DNA of 5,741 nt, taken from contig WFVK01000107.1 of assembly GCA_015491705.1 (NCBI GenBank), positions 1 to 5,741 on the forward strand. Direction: 5' to 3'. The notes beneath the pieces are model-generated. The model searched no databases. It saw nothing but the letters and a program-made list of their open reading frames with translations, and was not told the origin of the DNA. The stretch's first letter is position 1; each line of letters starts with the position of its first letter. The stretch comes from Nitrospirota bacterium (GTDB lineage: Bacteria; Nitrospirota; Thermodesulfovibrionia; UBA6902). A program made the translations under genes and the position numbers. This document shows, piece by piece, positions 1 to 5,552 of this stretch.

Positions 1-67
1 ATACAGGGGGCCGGAGCATCCCCACAAGGCACAGAACCCTCAACCTTTGAACCTTAATGTTGCATGA
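1..67 (+). CDS. rplM: 50S ribosomal protein L13, C-terminal end only (partial at window edge)
   Basis: Reading from base 2 gives 21 codons ending in TGA at 65-67. The peptide contains GPEHPHKAQNPQPLNL, the signature C-terminus of bacterial L13, preceded by the usual YR. Base 1 belongs to the previous codon, and the rest of the gene lies outside the window. L13 is an early-assembly protein of the large ribosomal subunit. Its gene is almost always directly upstream of rpsI, and that is what follows here after 44 bases. The tail runs a few residues (NVA) past the common 'PLNL' or 'PLTL' end, which is ordinary variation. The identification rests on the motif plus the rpsI neighbour. Both are strong despite the short length. 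Confidence 0.93.
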   Translation, partial: YRGPEHPHKAQNPQPLNLNVA

Positions 68-97
68 CCGCGGGATAATTTAAAATATTTCAGTAAT

Positions 98-103
98 AAG
101 GAG
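98..103 (+). promoter_or_regulatory. Shine-Dalgarno site of rpsI
   Basis: AAGGAG lies 8 bases before the ATG at 112. It is the clearest ribosome binding site of the upstream operon and it fixes the rpsI start. The two arg genes further down have much weaker sites. Confidence 0.85.
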
Positions 104-111
104 TCACGGGA

Positions 112-504
112 ATGGCAGAGATTCAATATAATGCAACCGGCAAAAGGAAGTCGTCCATTGCGCAGGTCTTCATAAAGCCGGGTACAGGCAATATCGTCAT
201 CAACAAAAAGCCTCTCAATAAATATTTCCCTTACGAAACAATGAAGATGATAGTCCAGCAGCCGCTCAGCGTAGTTGCCGTCAACGGCAAATACGACATC
301 ACGGTCAGGGTTAAAGGCGGGGGGGTCAGCGGCCAGGCGGCCGCCATAAGACACGGCATAGCGCGCGCCCTGGTTGAGGCCAATTCGGATTTCAGGGGAA
401 AGCTGAAAAAGGAAGGCCTGCTGACAAGGGACCCGAGGGTGGTGGAGCGGAAGAAATACGGACAGAAGGGAGCCAGAAAACGCTTCCAGTTCTCAAAGAG
501 ATAA
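112..504 (+). CDS. rpsI: 30S ribosomal protein S9
   Basis: S9 is a component of the small-subunit head. Its basic C-terminal tail reaches into the ribosomal P site and contacts the tRNA. The 130-residue product equals the usual S9 length. Visible signatures are TGKRKSSIA (residues 9-17), PGTG..N..P (23-34), the glycine-rich [20 protein letters not shown] (68-87), [15 protein letters not shown] (103-117) and the terminal RKRFQFSKR, which includes the conserved final Lys-Arg. The ATG start has a strong AAGGAG site 8 bases upstream, and the start agrees with the family N-terminus. The gene follows rplM, as in most bacteria, and is followed 31 bases later by argC with no terminator-like hairpin, so co-transcription is likely. 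There is no sign of truncation. Confidence 0.98.
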   Translation: MAEIQYNATGKRKSSIAQVFIKPGTGNIVINKKPLNKYFPYETMKMIVQQPLSVVAVNGKYDITVRVKGGGVSGQAAAIRHGIARALVEANSDFRGKLKKEGLLTRDPRVVERKKYGQKGARKRFQFSKR

Positions 505-535
505 GAACCACGATTATTACCTACGGAACCCGGAT

Positions 536-1579
536 ATGTTAAACGTTGCTGTCCTGGGAGGGAGCGGTTATGCAGGAAGTGAACTGCTGAGGATTCTTTT
601 ATCCCATCCGCATGTAAAAGTGACCGCGGTGACGTCGGAGCGTTCAGCTGGCTCGTCAGTCTCCGGCACATTCCTTCATTTCAGGAACACTGCATTAAGA
701 TTTGAGCCCCTGGATCTGAACACCCTGGTTAAAAAGGCCGATCTTTACTTTCTCTGCCTCCCGCACAGGACGTCGCAGGAGACGGTTGCGTTTCTTCACA
801 ACGCGGGCAAGAAGGTGATAGACCTTTCCGCTGATTACAGGCTGAGAAGCGCGGCGACATACAGGCGGTGGTATAACACTCCGCACCTCTTCCGCTCCCT
901 GCTGAAAAAGGCCGTCTACGGCCTGCCCGAAATCTACAGGGACAGGATAAGGAATGCGTCGATAGTGGCCAATCCGGGCTGTTACCCGGTAAGCGCCATA
1001 CTTGCCCTTGCGCCGGTCATCGGGAAGGATTTCGCGGATACGGACTCGGTCATTATTGATTCAAAATCCGGCGCATCCGGCGCGGGCAGGAGCCCCGTGC
1101 AGCCTCTGATGTTCTGTGAGGTAAATGAATCGGTCAGGGCATATGCCGTCACCACACACCGCCATACGCCCGAGATCGAGCAGGAACTGAGCCTTGTATC
1201 AGGCAAAAAGGTCAAAATCATTTTTACGCCGCATTTAATCCCTGTAAACAGGGGTATCCTGAGCACTGTCTATTTGCGCCTCAGGGGAAAAACGACCCTC
1301 CCGGCCGTACAGAAACTCTACCGTGATTTCTACAGCGGCGAACCCTTTGTAAGGATACTGGGAAACGGCGTATATCCGAGCACAAACGCCGTAAGGGGGG
1401 GCAATTTCTGCGATATCTCCGTTTTCCTTGACAGACGCGGCAGGGAGCGCTCGCTCATAATAGTGAGCGCAATCGATAACCTCCTGAAGGGAGCCGCGGG
1501 TTCGGCCGTGCAGAATATGAACATCATGTCCGGCTTTGATGAGACAGCGGGCCTGCTGTCCCCGCCTCCCTGTCCGTGA
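536..1579 (+). CDS. argC: N-acetyl-gamma-glutamyl-phosphate reductase
   Basis: ArgC is the cytoplasmic enzyme that reduces N-acetyl-gamma-glutamyl phosphate to N-acetylglutamate semialdehyde with NADPH, the third step of arginine biosynthesis. The 347-residue product is typical of the long ArgC class. The N-terminal NAD(P)-binding glycine motif GGSGYAG is at residues 8-14. The catalytic cysteine is Cys149 in ANPGCYP (145-151). SGASGAG (178-184), the HRHTPEIEQEL segment with His210, FTPHLIPVNRGI (230-241) and KGAAGSAVQNMN (318-329) are all family hallmarks. Dehydrogenase and catalytic domains are therefore complete. The ATG at 536 has only a weak GGAA (524-527) as ribosome site, 8 bases upstream. 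The gene sits between rpsI and argJ in an apparent operon and ends 10 bases before argJ. The last few residues (SPPPCP) extend past the conserved end and look like harmless tail sequence. Confidence 0.97.
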   Translation: MLNVAVLGGSGYAGSELLRILLSHPHVKVTAVTSERSAGSSVSGTFLHFRNTALRFEPLDLNTLVKKADLYFLCLPHRTSQETVAFLHNAGKKVIDLSADYRLRSAATYRRWYNTPHLFRSLLKKAVYGLPEIYRDRIRNASIVANPGCYPVSAILALAPVIGKDFADTDSVIIDSKSGASGAGRSPVQPLMFCEVNESVRAYAVTTHRHTPEIEQELSLVSGKKVKIIFTPHLIPVNRGILSTVYLRLRGKTTLPAVQKLYRDFYSGEPFVRILGNGVYPSTNAVRGGNFCDISVFLDRRGRERSLIIVSAIDNLLKGAAGSAVQNMNIMSGFDETAGLLSPPPCP

Positions 1580-1589
1580 TTGCCGGATA

Positions 1590-2792
1590 ATGAAAAACAC
1601 CGGAGATGAAAAAACTGTCCAGATCCCCGGATTCCGCTTTGCCGGGGTATCAGCCGGAATAAAGCCGTCCGGCGAAAATGACCTCGCACTGGTTTACTCG
1701 GAGAGGCCTGCGGTGACAGCAGGGCTTTTCACGACCAACAGGGTCAAGGCGGCCCCGGTGAAGCTCGCGCTCCGGCGCATTGCCTCCCGCCGGGGGCAGG
1801 CCGTCATTATCAACAGCGGCAATGCCAATGCATGCACGGGCAGACAGGGGCTCCGGGATGCCGAAGAGATAAACACGGTCACCGCGAAAGAGCTCGGCAT
1901 ATCCCCCGGACTTGTCTATGTGTCTTCAACAGGTGTCATAGGCACACCCCTGCCGGTGGAGAAGATAAGAAACGCCCTGCCGCGGCTTATCAAGAGGCTT
2001 TCCCCGCTGTCCTTAAACGACGCCGCATCCGCCATAATGACAACAGACACCTTTGCCAAGGTCTGCTCAAGGGAAGTCCGGATAGGCGGCAAGACAGGGA
2101 CGATAGCGGGTATTGCAAAGGGCTCTGGAATGATCTGTCCCCGCATGGCGACCATGCTGTGTTACATATTTACCGACATATCTGTAAGACCGGGAGCGCT
2201 TGACCGCTCTCTGAGAGAGGCAGTGAACAGATCCTTCAACAGGCTCACTGTGGATAATGACATGAGCACCAATGACACCGTCATGATTATGGCAAACGGC
2301 TTGCTTGGAAACAAACCCATTACTTCCCGTTCCGCTTACTATCGCAGGTTCAGCAACGCCCTGAACGAAGTGACTTACAGCCTTGCAAAGATGATAGCAC
2401 GCGACGGCGAGGGCGCGACAAAACCCGTTGAGATCACGGTCAGGGGCGCTGCGAAGGAGAGCGATGCGGAAAAGGCGGCCATGGCAATAGCCGGTTCAAT
2501 GCTCGTGAAGACCGCAATATACGGCAAAGACCCGAACTGGGGCAGAATCATGGCGGCAGTCGGCCGCTCGGGCGCGGCAATCAGTGAAGAGAAGATAGAT
2601 ATATACATCAATAAGGTCAAGGTGGTCAGCAGGGGGGCGGGAACCGGCAGGGACAAAAGCGCGGGCAGCATCTTCAAGGACGGTGAAGTTGCGATTACCG
2701 TTGACCTTAACGCGGGCCGGGAGACCGCACGCGTACTGACATGTGACCTTACTGAAGAGTATATCCGGATTAACGCCCATTACAGAACTTGA
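1590..2792 (+). CDS. argJ: Glutamate N-acetyltransferase / ornithine acetyltransferase (ArgJ)
   Basis: ArgJ transfers the acetyl group of N-acetylornithine to glutamate, giving ornithine and N-acetylglutamate. In many bacteria it also uses acetyl-CoA, but sequence alone does not settle whether this copy does both. I chose the ATG at 1590 (400 residues). An earlier in-frame ATG at 1536 would overlap argC by 44 bases and add a Cys/Arg-rich leader unlike the family. Residue numbers are from 1590. Family motifs are NSGNANACTG (75-84), STGVIG (113-118), KGSGMICPRMATML (177-190), STNDT, YGKDPNWGRIMAAVGRSG and the C-terminal EYIRINAHYRT. ArgJ is a self-cleaving Ntn-hydrolase-like enzyme, and Thr188 in MATML is the expected cleavage site and nucleophile, which would give alpha and beta chains. 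No good ribosome site precedes the start, and argC stops 10 bases upstream, so translation is probably coupled to argC. Confidence 0.96.
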   Translation: MKNTGDEKTVQIPGFRFAGVSAGIKPSGENDLALVYSERPAVTAGLFTTNRVKAAPVKLALRRIASRRGQAVIINSGNANACTGRQGLRDAEEINTVTAKELGISPGLVYVSSTGVIGTPLPVEKIRNALPRLIKRLSPLSLNDAASAIMTTDTFAKVCSREVRIGGKTGTIAGIAKGSGMICPRMATMLCYIFTDISVRPGALDRSLREAVNRSFNRLTVDNDMSTNDTVMIMANGLLGNKPITSRSAYYRRFSNALNEVTYSLAKMIARDGEGATKPVEITVRGAAKESDAEKAAMAIAGSMLVKTAIYGKDPNWGRIMAAVGRSGAAISEEKIDIYINKVKVVSRGAGTGRDKSAGSIFKDGEVAITVDLNAGRETARVLTCDLTEEYIRINAHYRT

Positions 2793-2840
2793 CACAATTG
2801 GAACACTCCTATATCTTATTAAGATAAGTGCAAGTATAAT
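2789..2840 (+). promoter_or_regulatory. Candidate promoter(s) for the LysM-protein gene
   Basis: A perfect -35 hexamer TTGACA (2789-2794) overlaps the argJ stop codon. It is followed, after exactly 17 bases, by TATCTT (2812-2817), which matches the -10 consensus at 4 of 6 positions. A second, perfect -10 TATAAT lies at 2835-2840, but it has no recognisable -35 at 16-18 bases. Either could drive the downstream gene, with start points near 2824 or 2847. The whole gap is AT-rich compared with its flanks. I see no terminator for the arg operon here, so read-through from argJ is also possible. Confidence 0.5.
2812..2826. repeat. 15-base palindrome in the argJ-LysM gap
   Basis: TATCTTATTAAGATA is a perfect inverted repeat with 7-base arms (2812-2818 and 2820-2826) around a single T. 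It covers the candidate -10 at 2812-2817 and lies just upstream of the perfect TATAAT at 2835. It could be an operator for a dimeric regulator. It could also be chance in AT-rich DNA. It does not match any operator that I recognise, and it is too AT-rich and lacks a T-run to serve as a terminator. Confidence 0.4.
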
Positions 2841-2864
2841 TTTAATAAAAGCAGGTTGTACATT

Positions 2865-2870
2865 AGGGAG
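2865..2870 (+). promoter_or_regulatory. Shine-Dalgarno site deciding the LysM-protein start
   Basis: AGGGAG lies 6 bases before the ATG at 2877. This favours ATG 2877 over the in-frame TTG at 2856, which would add seven polar residues in front of the signal peptide. Confidence 0.75.
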
Positions 2871-2876
2871 AATAAT

Positions 2877-3926
2877 ATGAGAAAATTACTTATCTGCGTG
2901 ATACTGTCTTTTGCCTGTTCTGCCGTCTCTCTTTATCCTGCAGGAGAGGCCTTCTCTGTCGAAATCCCTGCAAAGGACAAGGAGCCGGAAGAGTACATTA
3001 TCCAAAAGGGCGATACCCTGTGGGATATCTCGGACACGAAACTGCATGACTACTTTCTCTGGCCCAAACTGTGGAACGTCAATCCCCAGATCGACAATCC
3101 CGACCTCATATATCCGGGTACCAGGATAATCATCCCAACGAGGGAGCAGCTTATGCGCATGCAGCCCCCCCCTATGAAAAAGATTGTCCCGGTGGTAAAG
3201 AAACCGCGGAGAATCCCCGTAAAAAGGATCACCCGGAGATACATCGTCAAAAAAGACCTCTATATCGCAAGCGGCTGGATATCGCCGGAATTCCCGGGCA
3301 GGGGCAAGATATTATATTCGCAGACCGGACGGCGGATGGTCGGCAGGGGAGATATAGTGTACGTGGAATTGCCCGGGGAAGAGACAGCGGCCCCTTCCTT
3401 GTCACCTAAACTCGTGGTTGCCCGTGAGCGGGACGCAACTTCAGGTGAAAGATTCTTTATAATCAGGGATGTGAAAATCGTCAGGCATCCTGTCACAGAC
3501 GAAATACTTGGGCATCAGATAAGGGTGACCGGTATAATTAATGTCACGGGCAAGGACGATGATGTAACGAAGGCGAAAGTGATTAAATCTTTTGAGGAGA
3601 TCCGGTCAGGTGATTCACTGCTGCCCTTCAGGGAAATGAAGCCGCCCGTTGTGCCGGATACCGTCAATGCCCCGCGCATAAGCGGCTATATTGTGGAGTC
3701 GCACATGAATTCCCGCGTAGTAAGCCAGGGAGATATCGTATTCCTGGACAAGGGTAGGGACGACGGGGTCTCGGTAGGGGATACCTTTCAGGTCTTTACT
3801 GAAGTTCCTGTGGAGAGGGCTATCGGAACGTTACAGGTGATATCCCTCCGGCCTTCCACATCCGCGGCACTGATTCAGAAAAATTCACAGGAGATAATTA
3901 TCGGCATGAAATGGGGCAATAAATGA
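2877..3926 (+). CDS. Exported LysM-domain protein with a probable duplicated C-terminal module
   Basis: The start at ATG 2877 gives 349 residues. Residues 1-25 look like a signal peptide: MRK, a hydrophobic stretch from about 4 to 20, and possible cleavage after Ala25 (GEA/FS). Cys14 is not in a proper lipobox, so a soluble periplasmic or envelope protein is likelier than a lipoprotein. A LysM domain spans about residues 40-88 (YIIQKGDTLWDIS, then LWPKLWNVNPQI, ending DLIYPGTRIIIP). LysM folds bind the glycan chains of peptidoglycan. A basic, proline-rich linker follows (about 97-122). The remainder appears to hold two related beta-rich units at about 141-250 and 268-346. Each has a GDIV(Y/F) motif, a later 'G..F.(I/V)' strand and an 'EI..G' end. 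No catalytic motif is visible, and the precise role is unknown. A structural or regulatory wall-binding role is inference. The gene may have its own promoter and it converges on rpoD. Confidence 0.85.
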   Translation: MRKLLICVILSFACSAVSLYPAGEAFSVEIPAKDKEPEEYIIQKGDTLWDISDTKLHDYFLWPKLWNVNPQIDNPDLIYPGTRIIIPTREQLMRMQPPPMKKIVPVVKKPRRIPVKRITRRYIVKKDLYIASGWISPEFPGRGKILYSQTGRRMVGRGDIVYVELPGEETAAPSLSPKLVVARERDATSGERFFIIRDVKIVRHPVTDEILGHQIRVTGIINVTGKDDDVTKAKVIKSFEEIRSGDSLLPFREMKPPVVPDTVNAPRISGYIVESHMNSRVVSQGDIVFLDKGRDDGVSVGDTFQVFTEVPVERAIGTLQVISLRPSTSAALIQKNSQEIIIGMKWGNK

Positions 3927-3931
3927 TTTTC

Positions 3932-3955
3932 TCCGGCGGTGTGCCGTTTGCCGGA
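3932..3955. terminator. Possible hairpin between convergent stop codons (weak)
   Basis: TCCGGC (3932-3937) and GCCGGA (3950-3955) can pair as a 6-bp stem with a 12-base loop. An alternative pairing is CGGC (3934-3937) with GCCG (3943-3946). It lies in the 47-base gap between the LysM-protein and rpoD stops, where a bidirectional terminator would be expected. Neither strand has a T-run after the stem, so it is not a canonical intrinsic terminator and may only slow or stabilise transcript ends. Confidence 0.3.
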
Positions 3956-3973
3956 CAGGATTGACCGTTGCCG

Positions 3974-5407
3974 TTAAGTGCTTACGAGAGTTTTGAGCGC
4001 CTTGAGCCTGCTCGGATGTTTTAACTTTCTCAAGGCCTTTGCCTCGATCTGGCGCACCCTCTCCCTTGTTATAGTGAGATGCCTGCCTACTTCTTCAAGG
4101 GTGTGGTCCCTGTCGACCCCTATTCCGAATCTCATCCTTATGACCTTCTCCTCTTTGGGGGTCAGGGTGCCGAGCACTTTCTTGATATATCCTGATATTT
4201 CCTTGTTTTCAGCATCAAGATAGGGTGAAGGGCTGTTTTTATCACCGATGAAGTCTTCCAGTTCCGTGTCTTCATCGCCGACCGGCGTCTGCAGGGCGAT
4301 GGGGTCCTGGATGGCCCTGAAGACTTCCTCGACCTTTCTTGTAGGGACGGAGAGCTTTGATGCTATCTCTTCATCAGTAGGCTCCCTGCCGAGTTCCTGC
4401 GTCAGCTCTCTTGAGGCCTTTGTAACCCTGTTGTAGAATTCCATCATATGCACGGGCACCCTGATCGTCTTGGTCTGGTCTATGAGCGCCCTTGTTATGG
4501 CCTGCCTGATCCACCATGTGGCATATGTGCTGAATTTAAAGCCCTTTTCGTGCTTGAACTTGTCCACAGCCTTCATGAGGCCGATATTGCCTTCCTGTAT
4601 GAGATCAAGAAGGGGCAGGCCCCTGCCGACATAATTTTTTGCGATATTCACCACGAGCCTGAGGTTCCGGGTGATCAACTCGTTTTTTGCCTCCAGGACA
4701 AAGGACTGGACCTTGCTTATCCTGCCCCACATCTCAAGGAGGGCATCCACCTTTATCCCGGCTTCGCTTTCAATTTTCTTAAAGGCTCGCTGGGCCCTGT
4801 TGGCAAGGTCCTCCATTGCCGACAGCAGGGGAAGCCGCGGCCTTTTTTTGCTCTTTTCGCTTTTGATGAGGTTCCTGAGCGACTTGAGGGAACCGCCGTA
4901 CCTGGAAAGCTCTTTGTTGAGATCTTCCACAACCTCTATCATCATTTCCAGCCTGTAGAGTGTGGCTTCCATTACATGGGCCATGCGCTCCTCTTCCTCC
5001 ATATCATGCATGTCTTCATCGGAGGCAAGCTCTCTTTCAATCTGTTTGGTTAATTTAAGAGGCCGTATGATCTCCATGATTATTTCCTTGCCTTCTTCCA
5101 GCTTCTTGGCAAGCTCTACTTCTTCACTCTTGGTAAGGATGGAGATATCCCCCATTGAGTGGAAATATGCCTGCACAAGGTCTTCGGTCTTTTCATACTC
5201 CTGCGGGGTCTCGACTTCCTCGAGCGGTATGGTCTCCTCAGAGTCGATAATGCGGACTCCCATGTCATTCAGGAGGTCCATGAGGTCCTCTATCTCGTCG
5301 GGGGTAAAAAACTCCGACGGCAGGGCCTCGTTTATCTCGTCGTAAGTAAGGACTCCCCTTCTCTTGCCGACCTCTATTAATTCATCGAATATATCTTTTT
5401 CTTTCAT
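3974..5407 (-). CDS. rpoD: RNA polymerase primary sigma factor (RpoD/SigA type)
   Basis: This sigma-70 subunit directs RNA polymerase to housekeeping promoters. The 477-residue length lies between the short SigA and long enterobacterial forms. Region 1.1 is present (IEVGKRRGVLTYDEINEALP, 11-30; MGVRIID, 49-55). Region 1.2 (about 74-105) is recognisable but diverged (AYFHSMGDISILT). An acidic non-conserved segment follows (about 107-235). Regions 2.1-2.4 are canonical: NLRLVVNIAK (248-257), DLIQEGNIGLMKAVDKF (268-284) and TYATWWIRQAIT (294-305). The Trp298-Trp299 pair and Gln302/Thr305 are the residues expected to open and read the -10 element. Region 3 starts at HMMEFYN (320-326), with ELGREPTDEEIA (338-349). 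Region 4.2 has the helix-turn-helix HTLEEVGRHL and TRERVRQIEAKALRKL (447-462), with Arg448, Glu449 and Gln453 for -35 contact. The ATG at 5407 matches the family N-terminus. The upstream ribosome site is weak. No dnaG lies next to it on the upstream side. Confidence 0.95.
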   Translation of the reverse strand: MKEKDIFDELIEVGKRRGVLTYDEINEALPSEFFTPDEIEDLMDLLNDMGVRIIDSEETIPLEEVETPQEYEKTEDLVQAYFHSMGDISILTKSEEVELAKKLEEGKEIIMEIIRPLKLTKQIERELASDEDMHDMEEEERMAHVMEATLYRLEMMIEVVEDLNKELSRYGGSLKSLRNLIKSEKSKKRPRLPLLSAMEDLANRAQRAFKKIESEAGIKVDALLEMWGRISKVQSFVLEAKNELITRNLRLVVNIAKNYVGRGLPLLDLIQEGNIGLMKAVDKFKHEKGFKFSTYATWWIRQAITRALIDQTKTIRVPVHMMEFYNRVTKASRELTQELGREPTDEEIASKLSVPTRKVEEVFRAIQDPIALQTPVGDEDTELEDFIGDKNSPSPYLDAENKEISGYIKKVLGTLTPKEEKVIRMRFGIGVDRDHTLEEVGRHLTITRERVRQIEAKALRKLKHPSRLKALKTLVST

Positions 5408-5430
5408 GATTCTCTGTCTCTGGACACTTA

Positions 5431-5460
5431 ACTTTTAAATATAACATATTTTTTTTTCAA
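5431..5460 (-). promoter_or_regulatory. Probable rpoD promoter (extended -10 with upstream A-tract)
   Basis: On the minus strand, TG-T-TATATT (5446-5438) forms an extended -10 with 5 of 6 consensus matches in the hexamer. A run of nine A (5457-5449) lies just upstream, as in UP-like elements. There is no good -35 at 16-18 bases. TTGAAA (5460-5455) is 11 bases away, which is too close. The expected start point is near 5431, giving a leader of about 24 bases before the ATG at 5407. The leader has only a weak GAGA-type ribosome site. Confidence 0.45.
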
Positions 5461-5502
5461 ATTCCACCTCGGCCGCAACCCTTCAGCAATTTACGGTAAA
5501 GA

Positions 5503-5529
5503 CAAAGATCAAGCAAAGATAGCAAAGAT
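5503..5529. repeat. Three closely spaced CAAAGAT copies
   Basis: CAAAGAT occurs at 5503-5509, 5514-5520 and 5523-5529. The last two are part of a perfect tandem AGCAAAGAT pair (5512-5520 and 5521-5529), and the first is offset by 11 bases. The cluster lies about 100-120 bases upstream of the rpoD start codon, between the promoter candidate and a G-rich tract. It could be a protein-binding cluster or simple slippage. Nothing decides between these. Confidence 0.6.
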
Positions 5530-5531
5530 AA

Positions 5532-5552
5532 GGGATAGGGCAGGGAAGAGGG
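5532..5552 (+). other. Four-tract G-quadruplex motif
   Basis: Four GGG runs (5532-5534, 5538-5540, 5543-5545 and 5550-5552) are separated by loops of 3, 2 and 4 bases (ATA, CA, AAGA). This satisfies the usual intramolecular quadruplex pattern on the plus strand. It sits about 125-145 bases upstream of the rpoD start codon, in non-coding DNA. For any minus-strand transcript crossing it, the G-rich strand would be the template. Folding in the cell is not shown by the sequence. Confidence 0.65.

Noticed and set aside
1536..1589. Upstream in-frame ATG giving an 18-residue longer ArgJ
   Set aside because: The extra residues overlap argC, are Cys/Arg-rich and do not resemble ArgJ N-termini. The ATG at 1590 gives the normal length and spacing.
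2856..2876. TTG start giving a longer LysM protein
   Set aside because: ATG 2877 has AGGGAG at proper spacing and starts directly with a classic signal peptide. The TTG version would place polar residues ahead of it.
2877..2951. Lipoprotein signal (Cys14) in the LysM protein
   Set aside because: The residues before the cysteine (SFA) do not form a proper lipobox, since Phe12 is at the -2 position and Ser11 at -3. An ordinary signal peptide fits better.
4448..5053. Long plus-strand open frame of 201 codons opposite rpoD
   Set aside because: It lies wholly antisense to the strongly supported sigma-factor gene. Its protein has no recognisable motif, and it is explained by the codon bias of rpoD.
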